Origin: Bacillus sp. FJAT-22090
Lineage (GTDB): Bacteria > Bacillota > Bacilli > Bacillales_A > Planococcaceae
Assembly: GCF_007676755.1 (NCBI RefSeq)
Contig: NZ_VEBK01000004.1
Span: 124,001 to 188,000, forward strand
Reading direction: 5' to 3'
Length of the DNA: 64,000 bases
Under the pieces are notes generated by a model that ran no database searches, was not told the origin of the DNA, and was given only the letters and a program-made list of their open reading frames with translations. Below are positions 45,243 through 52,880 of the stretch, piece after piece. Every line of letters begins with the position of its first letter. Within the stretch, counting starts at the first letter, position 1. Position numbers and translations under genes: made by a program.

Positions 45243-46130
45243 TTACAACTTTTTATATCGATTGATTTGCTCCATTAAGAATAGGAAAACTCCTAATAAC
45301 ACTAGTAATCCACCTACAATTTGCCAACCAACTAGACGCTCACCTAAAAAGATAGCTGCAAGTATCGTTGCTCCTACCGGTTCTCCTAAAATACTCATGG
45401 AAATAGTAGTAGCGTTCACATAGTTTAATAGCCAATTATTAATCACATGAGAAATCGTTGGTACAATAGCAAGTAAAACGAAAATACCCCATTCTTTTAT
45501 GTCATAACCACCCATTGCAACGCCTGTCACTAAATTATACATAACCAATGCAATTGCAGCGAATCCAAACACACAAAAACTATAAATCCAATGAGAAACT
45601 TTTTTGACTGTACTTTGTCCGATTAACAAGTATCCAACGACTGCAATAACACTTAAAAAGGAAAGAATATCACCGATAATAGCATTTTTACTTAGCCCAA
45701 AATCACCCCAACCCACCATTATTGCCCCAACGACTGCAATTCCCATCGTTATTAGAGCAGCTGGAGCTGTCCTTTCTTTAAATAAAATTACTCCTCCGAT
45801 TAAAGCTATAATCGGTTGTAAAGCGAGAATAATTGTCGAGCTAGCTACCGTCGTAAGCTTTAATGACCCGAACCAAAGTGCAAAATGCAGGGCCAAAAAT
45901 AAGCCAGCAAAAAATAATAAATACCACTCTCGTCTTTCTATTTTTAGAAACTCTTTTCTTTTAATCCAAACAACTGGCACTAATATAAAACAAGCTAATA
46001 TCATGCGATACATACTTAAAATAGTTGCAGGTGCAGAGGACCATTTCACAAATATTGCGGCAAAAGAGATTGCAACAATTGAAATGATTAAAGGTAACAC
46101 AATTGACTTTGGTGTATTTTCGTCACTCAC
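45243..46130 (-). CDS. EamA/DMT-family transporter
   Basis: 295 residues with ten membrane helices in two EamA repeats; typical segments are KWSSAPATILSMYRMILACFILVPV and NYVNATTISMSILGEPVGATILAAIFLGERL. Probably an exporter of unknown metabolites. It begins with GTG 46130. It is distinct in sequence from the other EamA protein in the window. Stand-alone gene. Confidence 0.9.
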   Translation of the reverse strand: MSDENTPKSIVLPLIISIVAISFAAIFVKWSSAPATILSMYRMILACFILVPVVWIKRKEFLKIERREWYLLFFAGLFLALHFALWFGSLKLTTVASSTIILALQPIIALIGGVILFKERTAPAALITMGIAVVGAIMVGWGDFGLSKNAIIGDILSFLSVIAVVGYLLIGQSTVKKVSHWIYSFCVFGFAAIALVMYNLVTGVAMGGYDIKEWGIFVLLAIVPTISHVINNWLLNYVNATTISMSILGEPVGATILAAIFLGERLVGWQIVGGLLVLLGVFLFLMEQINRYKKL

Positions 46131-46214
46131 TTTTTTACCCCATTCTCATAAATATCGTTATTTCTATCTTTTTATATAATATACTGTATATATTTCAATA
46201 AGGGAAACAGAAAA

Positions 46215-46240
46215 AACTTTCCATCCAAAGATGAAAAGTT
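46215..46240 (-). terminator. Terminator at the end of the CorA-like gene
   Basis: AACTTTTCATC / GATGGAAAGTT (minus strand) overlaps the stop codon and is followed by TTTTTTC. Confidence 0.65.
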
Positions 46241-47687
46241 ATCTGAAGTTACTGCGCTTCCACTTTCTATATTTATTCCAAATTCCTTTTCCTCCTGTAG
46301 AGGCAAGCAGAACCGCCGATAAAGCGATTCCTGTTAATGCCGTAATAAGCGAAATCCACTCGAAAAAGGAGTATTTGAATACTTTGGACCAATCTGGGTC
46401 TCCCTTCCAATCTTCTATTGCCAAATTCATTCCATAAATTCCTGAAATGACGGTATATACAGTTAGCATAAATAATAACATGTTATGACGCTTACCCGAT
46501 TGTTTTTCTTGTGCACGATATAAATCATCCACTGTCCGTTTTACTTCTTCAAATAATGGTCGTAAATGAAATGCCTTTCGCAAAAAGTTAGTAAATTCTT
46601 TTCCTTCCGTTCGGACAGAAACCTCTTCGAAATAGTAACGCGAATCAAACTTAGAAATTAGTTCGATTAGCTCCTCTACATATTGTTTATCTTTAGTCCA
46701 CCCCACTTCACTATGCTCAAAAGACAGCTTCAACAACATAATTTTATAGTAAAAATGAAGCAGTAAGTTGTAATAGTGAATACTCATAAACTTAGATATA
46801 TCTTTATTTAATCGTTCTCTATTCTTGACCGAAATAGTCGTTTGAGTATGCTCAGAAGTAACTGTGTATGTATTCGGTGCCCATCTATCATGTACCCGTT
46901 CCTCCAAATAGCGGTTTATATATGCTGGATTACTACTCGATATAAAATCCTTTCCTTCCGTATCTTTCCCATCTAATTGCCCCATTCGAAATAATTGATC
47001 ATTCGTGATAGATTGACCTTCCGCTGCTATTAAAAATGCAGAAGAAAGCATACGTTCATCTTCAAAAAAAGGTAAGCTTCCATAGTAGCCTTCTAACTTT
47101 TTGTTTCGAATAATAAATGGTATTAGAGCAGGACATAAATAATCCAGCACAAGTTCACCCGTTGTAAAGTAGGTTTTGTTATGATGATAAATCTTTGCAC
47201 CTTTTTCTTCTTCAAGTTTGGGATCCTGTACACGAAAATGACTCATAAAATCTAAAACATTCGTTAAACTCTCTTGTTTAGTAATCATTTGCGTCCGAAT
47301 CGCTATCATTCCAATCCCAAATGGACATAATATTATATCTATACTATTAATGAGAAAGTCTAGCCTATTGCCATTCACCTCAAAAATGAAGGACTCTTTT
47401 ATTTCTTTAGAGAAGCGTAAAAAACCTTTTTCTATTGTAGAACGCGGGAATAACTTGTCCTCTATGAAAGGTAAAAAGAACTGATCTAATTCTTCATGAC
47501 TTATGTTAATGCCCTTGCCATAATATAGTTCTTGAAATGCGAGATCTTCTAAATCGAAAAAAGTAAAATGTTGTTTTTTCAACTGCCCCATTAACTCTTC
47601 GCTTTTCCTTTCATAAAAAGAAAAAGGAAATAAAAAATTCATGAAAGCATCCGTAATATCTAAATGCCGTATTTCTTCCCTTTCCAT
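46239..47687 (-). CDS. Divergent CorA-like protein with a GMN motif
   Basis: 482 residues. The long N-terminal part is soluble, mixed alpha/beta with charged helices. The C-terminus has two membrane helices (about 410-430 and 448-468). The first ends in SGIYGMNLAIEDW: Y-G-M-N at the end of the first helix is the selectivity motif of the CorA/Mrs2/ZntB metal-channel superfamily, and TM1-loop-TM2 near the C-terminus is the CorA layout. The N-domain is larger than in CorA (about 315 residues) and not recognisably related by eye. ATG 47687 follows GGAGG. Confidence 0.65.
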   Translation of the reverse strand: MEREEIRHLDITDAFMNFLFPFSFYERKSEELMGQLKKQHFTFFDLEDLAFQELYYGKGINISHEELDQFFLPFIEDKLFPRSTIEKGFLRFSKEIKESFIFEVNGNRLDFLINSIDIILCPFGIGMIAIRTQMITKQESLTNVLDFMSHFRVQDPKLEEEKGAKIYHHNKTYFTTGELVLDYLCPALIPFIIRNKKLEGYYGSLPFFEDERMLSSAFLIAAEGQSITNDQLFRMGQLDGKDTEGKDFISSSNPAYINRYLEERVHDRWAPNTYTVTSEHTQTTISVKNRERLNKDISKFMSIHYYNLLLHFYYKIMLLKLSFEHSEVGWTKDKQYVEELIELISKFDSRYYFEEVSVRTEGKEFTNFLRKAFHLRPLFEEVKRTVDDLYRAQEKQSGKRHNMLLFMLTVYTVISGIYGMNLAIEDWKGDPDWSKVFKYSFFEWISLITALTGIALSAVLLASTGGKGIWNKYRKWKRSNFR

Positions 47688-47759
47688 ATAGACGACCTCC
47701 ACACTTCTATCGATACTTCCTTATACCACCAACGTCTAGAATCGAAACAAAATACAGCC

Positions 47760-47783
47760 CTTCCTAATATTTAAATTAGGAAG
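47760..47783 (-). terminator. Possible terminator of the Asn-rich small gene
   Basis: CTTCCTAAT / ATTAGGAAG perfect stem with a 6-nt loop; the tail on the minus strand is only moderately T-rich. Confidence 0.5.
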
Positions 47784-47807
47784 AACTGCATTAAGCTACG
47801 CTATTTA

Positions 47808-47984
47808 TTATTTGTTTTGGTTGTTTCGGTTGCTATTGCGGTTATTTTGATTGTTGTTTTTATTTTTTTCGTTACGGTCTTGATTGTTTAAATTATCAAA
47901 GTTGAATTCCTCACCGAACTCAATCCCATTATTTTGATTGTTGTTTTGTTTTTTATTATTATTGCGGTTGTTGTTGTTTCCCAT
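47808..47984 (-). CDS. Asparagine-rich small protein (58 residues)
   Basis: It reads MGNNNNRNNNKKQ at the start, a short acidic core GIEFGEEFNFDNL, then another Asn/Gln/Arg/Lys-rich stretch ending RNNQNK. About 45 percent of residues are Asn. AAGGAGGTG lies 7-8 nt before the ATG, the strongest kind of ribosome site in this genome, so it is very probably translated. The Gln/Asn-rich composition with an E-F core recalls gamma-type small acid-soluble spore proteins, but the family match is not established. Missed by simple ORF-length cut-offs. Confidence 0.72.
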   Translation of the reverse strand: MGNNNNRNNNKKQNNNQNNGIEFGEEFNFDNLNNQDRNEKNKNNNQNNRNSNRNNQNK

Positions 47985-48049
47985 GGCTGCTCACCTCCTT
48001 GACCTTTTTAGATTGGTCTGTTTGGAGATATTTATACTATTAAAAATTT

Positions 48050-48550
48050 TTACTTTCTTTTACCATTTCTTGTTTTTTTGGGCGATGGTTTTCCCTGTCT
48101 TTCTTTGATTTTTCTTGTTACTTCATCAATATCTACTTCTTCAGCAAACTCAGTTTGTAGATCCGTTCTTTGATAATAACCAGTTTTTCTTTCTGGATTT
48201 TTTATTTGCGGTTCAAAAATATGGCTTTCCATATATCGATGCAAATACAATTCTCCAATCATCAGAACAAGTGCAGATATAAACGAAGCTGTTCCTAACG
48301 CTATCGTTTCATCAAATATACTTGCACCTAGGATCCATACTATAACCATTACGAGAACAAAATCACTAATTGCCGCTAGAACATTTCCGATTTTAGGTAA
48401 AACGAACAAATCACCGAGAAACCCTACAACGGTTACAACTATACTTGTAATTAACACATCTGTGAAATTAACATGATAGAACATGCCTAATACAATCCAT
48501 AAAGCCGCAGTAGTTATGACGAGCTTCATTAAAAAAGCTTTAATATGCAA
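48050..48550 (-). CDS. YndM-family (DUF2512) membrane protein
   Basis: 166 residues with four membrane helices in the first 110 residues (MKLVITTAALWIVLGMFY, then VLITSIVVTVVGFLGDLFVLP and two more) and a hydrophilic basic tail (about 115-166). This matches the DUF2512/YndM layout of spore formers; the function is unknown. It starts at TTG 48550, with AAAGGTG upstream. It precedes the small Asn-rich gene on the same strand. Confidence 0.82.
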   Translation of the reverse strand: MHIKAFLMKLVITTAALWIVLGMFYHVNFTDVLITSIVVTVVGFLGDLFVLPKIGNVLAAISDFVLVMVIVWILGASIFDETIALGTASFISALVLMIGELYLHRYMESHIFEPQIKNPERKTGYYQRTDLQTEFAEEVDIDEVTRKIKERQGKPSPKKTRNGKRK

Positions 48551-48580
48551 TTTCTTCTACACCTTTCTTGAAACTATTTT

Positions 48581-48754
48581 TTATTTATTTTTGCTACCTA
48601 TGGATTCTTTAAAGCTTTTCGTACTTTCACTTTGCATTTTTTGAGCAAACCATTCGTTTAGTTCGTTATAGGACATCCCTGAATTTGCATTGAGCCTTTT
48701 TACTTCTTCAATGTCTGTACCAACAACCGTAAACTTTGCATGCTGATTTTTCAT
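48581..48754 (-). CDS. Small 57-residue protein with a spore-protein-like motif
   Basis: It begins MKNQHAKFTVVGTDIEEVKR, continues LNANSGMSYNELNEWF and ends with a Ser/Lys-rich tail. The stretch GT-D-x-x-EVKR-x-NA-x-S resembles the repeated motif of gamma-type small acid-soluble spore proteins (GTEF...EVK.QNA.S). AAAGGA lies upstream of the ATG. I consider it a real gene; its function and family are open. Confidence 0.65.
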   Translation of the reverse strand: MKNQHAKFTVVGTDIEEVKRLNANSGMSYNELNEWFAQKMQSESTKSFKESIGSKNK

Positions 48755-48769
48755 CAATCATTTTCCTTT

Positions 48770-49567
48770 CTAACTTTTTGTTATTTGTACATTAGTCCAT
48801 TCCGCTTTAGATCGAGTACTTCTAAACCATTGATAACAGAGGATACAAACTAATCCCACTTCTATAGCATCCCCACCATAATACATAATCATCCCACCCA
48901 ATTCTGCTTGAGCCGGAGATATACCACTTGGTGGATACGCATAAATATATTTCGATAATATGGAGTGCGCCGCTAAAGCGGTTAATAATACGATGGAACG
49001 ATACATAAAGGTTTGTTGTTGAGGAGTGGGATCAATATAAATTATCGATATAGTAAATAGATAACCTGCCAAGAAAATGTGCAAATGAATAAATACATAG
49101 AGAAACATGTTTTCATGCATCATAGAAAATAAAGGAGTAGTATAGAGAAACCATAAAGCACCAACGTTTAAAATTGAGGTGAAGATAGGATTATGAAAAA
49201 CTCCCGCTAGACGACTGCGCAAAAGATACGAGAGATTCCTTGCTAAACGAACAGGAAGAGTGCGTAAAATCAGCGTCATCGGTGCTCCTAAAGCCATAAG
49301 CAAGGGAGCGAGCATACCTAAAAACAAATGACCTATCATATGAACAGAAAAATCTTCATGAGAACGATCCGCCAATGGTCCAATAACAGCTAATGATGCA
49401 CATACTACACCAACTATCCATAAAACCATTCGAAAAAATGGCCATTGTTTTTTCTTCCGATTTGATACAATTACTGCCTTCACATAAAAAATGCCTGCTA
49501 ACACAAAAGGCATTACTAATATTAGTTGGCTAAGAAAAACTGTATGGGAAACATTATGAATATGCAT
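48770..49567 (-). CDS. CtaG-like cytochrome c oxidase assembly membrane protein
   Basis: About 265 residues with seven membrane helices. The caa3-oxidase-assembly (CtaG_Bacillus) signatures are FSVHMIGHLFLGMLAPLLMALGAP and EVGLVCILCYQW near the end; His residues in the membrane segments (MIGHLF, IHLHIFLAGY) are suitable copper or heme ligands. It helps form functional cytochrome caa3 oxidase. ATG 49567 (MHIHNVSHTVF) is preferred; a TTG 9 nt upstream lies too close to GGAGG. It follows the DUF2243 gene, a common pairing. Confidence 0.85.
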   Translation of the reverse strand: MHIHNVSHTVFLSQLILVMPFVLAGIFYVKAVIVSNRKKKQWPFFRMVLWIVGVVCASLAVIGPLADRSHEDFSVHMIGHLFLGMLAPLLMALGAPMTLILRTLPVRLARNLSYLLRSRLAGVFHNPIFTSILNVGALWFLYTTPLFSMMHENMFLYVFIHLHIFLAGYLFTISIIYIDPTPQQQTFMYRSIVLLTALAAHSILSKYIYAYPPSGISPAQAELGGMIMYYGGDAIEVGLVCILCYQWFRSTRSKAEWTNVQITKS

Positions 49568-49586
49568 AGGTATCAACTTCCTCCAT

Positions 49587-50066
49587 TCAACTCTTTGTTC
49601 GATATAGCAAAATGATACCAATCAGAATCAGAATCACAGCTGTGATATTCCAAACTAAATCATATGGAACAATATCGACTTGATAGCGGATTTGATGCAG
49701 CCCCATAAACTTATGTTGAATAATCCCGTCATAAAGTTGAAACACTCCAGCGCCTAAAAAAATGCCTCCTAGCCATTTCTTAAGCCAAAATGCATGCCTG
49801 CGGTGTAGATCAGCTAGCAAAAACGAGGATCCTATCGTTGCAAAAAAGCTAAAAGCATGAAATAATCCGTCCGAAACAAGGCCGATACTAGTCGTGGATT
49901 TATCGTAAAAATGATGCCAATGCAGCAATTGGTGAAATACCGCCTCATCAATAAATGCTATGATTCCAAAGCCAAATAAGATACCTGTCCACATATTACG
50001 CGTTGCATAGGCCAATTGATTTTTAATCTTTTGAGTGTTTTTCGAATTGCCCAATATAGTATTCAT
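49587..50066 (-). CDS. DUF2243 membrane protein
   Basis: 159 residues with four membrane helices and the DUF2243 pattern GILFGFGIIAFIDEAVFHQLLHWHHFYDK, then GLVSDGLFHAFSFF and LGAGVFQLYDGIIQHKFMGLHQIRY. The many conserved His residues suggest metal or heme binding. It lies 19 nt before the CtaG-like start and is likely co-transcribed, so a role in oxidase biogenesis is inferred. AAGGAG precedes the ATG. Confidence 0.85.
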   Translation of the reverse strand: MNTILGNSKNTQKIKNQLAYATRNMWTGILFGFGIIAFIDEAVFHQLLHWHHFYDKSTTSIGLVSDGLFHAFSFFATIGSSFLLADLHRRHAFWLKKWLGGIFLGAGVFQLYDGIIQHKFMGLHQIRYQVDIVPYDLVWNITAVILILIGIILLYRTKS

Positions 50067-50202
50067 TTAATTCTCCTTATGAACAATTTTAAGTAGAAAA
50101 AGTTAAATTTTTATCTAGTTTTACCCTGAAAGGTCTTGCTTAAACGCTTTTCATAAGAAAACAATACGCCCCACAAGCAGCAATCACCCTTGGAATAAAA
50201 AA

Positions 50203-50227
50203 ATGGACGGAATATTTCTCCGTCCAC
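50203..50227 (-). terminator. Terminator of the HTH / F1-beta-like gene
   Basis: TGGACGGA / TCCGTCCA stem followed by TTTTTTTATT on the minus strand. Confidence 0.85.
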
Positions 50228-50234
50228 TTCTTCC

Positions 50235-51275
50235 TTATACTAAACTTCCTTGGTATTTTAATTCTTCTATAGATAAACTATCTACTTTCCCATCTAAAAT
50301 AGATTCTACATCATTTAATGTCTCAGAGATGGAGACCACTTCACCTTTCCCCGTATACGCTTCTGCTACAAAAAATGGCTGTGTAAAATACGCTTCTAAG
50401 CGTTCTCCACGTGCATACGTTACTAAATCAGCACTTGGTATTTTACTTTCCCCATGTACAGTGACAATCGACCGTAATTCTCTATAACGACGCAATAGTT
50501 TTTGTGCACGTTGTCTAAGATTAAAATGCCTTTGATCCAGATCTACACCTTCTATTATGGAAGACGTTGAATAAAGCGGATGAATTGCTGGATATAAATG
50601 ACGTGTAGCTAAGTCCGCATCCAATTGCCATACAGTTTCCAAAGGACCATAAGGCATATCTTCATCCACTACTTCACCAGAAAGATCCAACAAAATAGTT
50701 GTGATGTTATCCATTCGTTCGTCCAATAATTTTTCTTGAAGATCTAAAATCTCTCCAGATACAATATAGCTTCTATCTGTTATAAAAATAATGTCACCAC
50801 TTATTTCTACTAGTGTCGTAAAAGTCTCGTCGATAGACGATGTGATATAGTCGGCTAAATCCGTCGTGTCCTCCAATTCACTATGATCGGTCGATGGCAA
50901 TAAGAACACAGTTGTATAATCACTATCTTTAAAACGATGCATTAGTTCCGCAAGAATAACAAGCTGCCCCATTCCCGGTCTTGCAACTAACCCGGTTGTT
51001 CCCCCTTTTACTAATGGTGCAAAGAAATCTAATGTTTTAATTTGTGTTTCAATCATATTCAACTTCTCCCCTCGTATTATTAATTCATCTACTGAACAGT
51101 TTGCGAGCGTTGCCAGTCCTACCAGAGTCTTTACCTCCGCTTTTCCTAAATCGATTTTACCTGTACATAAATTGGAGACAGTAGCAGGTCGAATACCCAT
51201 CGATTTCGCGGCCGTCGTGAGATTTGGTACTTTTCTTCTTAATAAAGCAACATTCAAACGAATTTCTTCCATCAT
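50235..51275 (-). CDS. XRE-type HTH fused to a degenerate F1-ATPase beta-subunit-like domain
   Basis: 346 residues. Residues 1-70 are an HTH (NLTTAAKSMGIRPATVSNLCTGKIDL). From about 75 the sequence follows ATP synthase beta: ETQIKTLDFFAPLVKGGTTGLV corresponds to the segment before the P-loop, YPAIHPLYSTSS (228-239) to YPAVDPLDSTSR, RYRELRSIVTVHG (263-275) to RYKELQDIIAILG, TQPFFVAEAYTG (298-309) and ILDGKVDSL (326-334) to the C-terminal helices. Walker A is broken (ARPGMGQL instead of GGAGVGKT, no Lys), the catalytic Glu loop GERTREG is replaced by PSTDHSE, and DELSEED is absent. It therefore should not hydrolyse ATP; a DNA-binding sensor is inferred. Monocistronic, with a palindromic operator upstream. 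Confidence 0.88.
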   Translation of the reverse strand: MMEEIRLNVALLRRKVPNLTTAAKSMGIRPATVSNLCTGKIDLGKAEVKTLVGLATLANCSVDELIIRGEKLNMIETQIKTLDFFAPLVKGGTTGLVARPGMGQLVILAELMHRFKDSDYTTVFLLPSTDHSELEDTTDLADYITSSIDETFTTLVEISGDIIFITDRSYIVSGEILDLQEKLLDERMDNITTILLDLSGEVVDEDMPYGPLETVWQLDADLATRHLYPAIHPLYSTSSIIEGVDLDQRHFNLRQRAQKLLRRYRELRSIVTVHGESKIPSADLVTYARGERLEAYFTQPFFVAEAYTGKGEVVSISETLNDVESILDGKVDSLSIEELKYQGSLV

Positions 51276-51307
51276 TTCCCCTCCCCGTTACTTTTAATAG
51301 TAATTTA

Positions 51308-51349
51308 TTTTACTCTTTAATGCAATTACTTTTACTCCTTGGAGTAAAA
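51308..51349 (-). promoter_or_regulatory. Palindromic operator candidate of the HTH / F1-beta-like gene
   Basis: TTTTACTCCTTGGAGTAAAA (51330-51349) is a perfect 9-2-9 inverted repeat; a third half-site TTTTACTCT lies at 51308-51316, 22 bp away, on the same DNA face. It sits 33-75 bp upstream of the start codon, where an autoregulatory HTH protein would bind. Confidence 0.65.
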
Positions 51350-51397
51350 ATATTTACTTAATAGAAAACGCGGCAAGATGATAGCTCAATATATAGT

Positions 51398-51885
51398 GTA
51401 GTTGTAATTTGGACTGGTTTAGTTGTAAAAATCGTTCCCTTAGTTGTAATTTTGACCGACTTAGTTGTAATAGTATTATTCTTCCAGAACAAATGGACCT
51501 AAGGAGCATCCAAAACTACTCAAACTAATTTCAAACACACTCGTTTTGCAAGATAGCAATCCGATATCTCGTTTAGTTTTAAATTTGAATGCTTTAGTTG
51601 TAAAAATCATTCCGTTAGTTGTAATTTTGACCGATTTAGTTGTAAAATCAGACCACTTAATTGTAATAGTATTATTCTTCCAGAACAAATGGACTTAAGG
51701 AGCATCCCAAACTACTCAAACTAATTTCAAACACAATCGTTTTGCAAGATAGCAATCCGATATCTCGTTTAGTTTTAAATTTGAATGCTTTAGTTGTAAA
51801 AATCGTTCCTTTAGTTGTAATTTTGACCGATTTAGTTGTAAAATCAGACCACTTAGTTGTAATAGTATTATTCTTCTAGAACGGA
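51398..51885. repeat. 196-bp tandem repeat containing 21-bp-phased TTAGTTGTAA iterons
   Basis: A 196-bp unit occurs twice in full (51461-51656 and 51657-51852, only a few differences) with partial copies on both sides. Each unit holds a block of iterons beginning TTAGTTGTAA every 21 bp exactly: 51398, 51419, 51440, 51461; then 51573, 51594, 51615, 51636, 51657; then 51769, 51790, 51811, 51832, 51853. Between blocks is a conserved 90-bp spacer (TTCCAGAACAAATGGAC..., CAAACTAATTTCAAACAC). No ORF is supported. The same motifs recur at 57.2-57.5 kb. Confidence 0.92.
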
Positions 51886-51931
51886 TTACACGGCTCTATA
51901 GCGTTTGCCTGCACTGGCGCATACTAAAAAG

Positions 51932-51974
51932 CACCCGGTTCATACACAATTAATAATTGTAGATGAACCGGGTG
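51932..51974 (-). terminator. Terminator of the MerR gene
   Basis: CACCCGGTTCAT / ATGAACCGGGTG, extended by ACAATTA-TAATTGT inside the loop, with TTTTT on the minus-strand side. Confidence 0.85.
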
Positions 51975-52039
51975 TCCTTCCTTAATTGCTACTTATGATA
52001 CTTTAACGATTAGACCCATATTGAATCGTTATTTTGGAT

Positions 52040-52789
52040 TCACCGCTTATTTGAAACGTTCCCTTTAAGTAAAGACATAGCTTCTTCTACAAAAAGTAGA
52101 ACATCTTGCCGAATAGGATAAAGACCCATTTTCGCAGATTCACTTTCAGATTTGCGTACTTCCCAAAACTTTTCAGCTAAATCATTATCGCCAAACGTTA
52201 ACTTAGTCAAGTTTTCCATATCTTCTGCTATCAGTATGCCTTCGAGCGAATTTGGTGATTTACCTTCTGCTATACAAAGTTCAATTCTTTTTATTATATT
52301 TATCCAGCTTCTTATATTTCCCGGTTCGTCCTCTAGCTTAGGTAAACTGCTCGTCAATAATTCCTTTTCCTCTTCAGTAAACACTGAGTTCCACATATCT
52401 TCTGAACTTGTTTTTGTCTTCTGAAAGAGTGGCATTAGCTCATCCCATCGAAGTTCACCTTCAAGTTTTATAATATTTAGCAATGTATTCGTATGCTTGA
52501 ATGATTTTTCCATTTGCCGAATATCTGCTTTAAGACGCTCTTTGTGTAATTCAAGTATGCGCTCTATCGAGATCCGACCAATTATTTTTCGGATGTCCTC
52601 TAAAGAGAGCGAAGCAGACTTTAACAAAGTAATTTTCTCAAGCATCAGAAGGTCGTCATCGGAGTAAAGTCGTTTACCGCTCTCATTTTTTGAGGAAGGT
52701 ACAAGTAGACCTATTTGATCATAATATCGGATTGTTCGGACAGAAATATTTAGTTTCTTAGACACTTCTCCTGTTGAATATTGAACCAT
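52040..52789 (-). CDS. MerR-family transcriptional regulator
   Basis: About 249 residues. The N-terminal MerR HTH and wing (YSTGEVSKKLNISVRTIRYYDQIGLLVPS, GKRLYSDDDLLMLEKI) is followed by a dimerisation coiled coil (about 75-110) and a C-terminal helical domain of about 130 residues without recognisable cysteine metal ligands, suggesting a drug- or peptide-type effector. ATG 52789 is preferred because GGGGGA is too close to the upstream ATG. It is divergent from the CPBP protease gene, which it may control. Confidence 0.87.
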   Translation of the reverse strand: MVQYSTGEVSKKLNISVRTIRYYDQIGLLVPSSKNESGKRLYSDDDLLMLEKITLLKSASLSLEDIRKIIGRISIERILELHKERLKADIRQMEKSFKHTNTLLNIIKLEGELRWDELMPLFQKTKTSSEDMWNSVFTEEEKELLTSSLPKLEDEPGNIRSWINIIKRIELCIAEGKSPNSLEGILIAEDMENLTKLTFGDNDLAEKFWEVRKSESESAKMGLYPIRQDVLLFVEEAMSLLKGNVSNKR

Positions 52790-52880
52790 CTTCATTCCCC
52801 CATAAAAAAATACTTGTAGATAACGTTACGTCACCATTTAATCTTAAAATAACATAAAAAATATATGGAGGAATGATAAC

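Noticed and set aside
45604-46179. 191-codon open frame on the plus strand
   Set aside because: It lies opposite the EamA transporter gene; Ile/Thr/Pro-rich shadow translation without a family or start signal.
50235-51275. Annotation of the HTH gene as ATP synthase beta subunit
   Set aside because: Walker A lysine, the catalytic Glu loop and DELSEED are all missing, an HTH is fused to the front, and no other atp genes are nearby.
51476-51688. 70-codon open frame inside the 196-bp repeat
   Set aside because: It runs through the tandem repeat on the minus strand, has no ribosome site, and its translation simply reflects the repeat (for example recurring ITIKW / KITTNG strings).
51398-51885. 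Interpretation of the 21-bp-phased repeats as a CRISPR array
   Set aside because: The repeated core is only about 10 bp, the intervening 11 bp recur between blocks instead of being unique spacers, and no cas genes are present.
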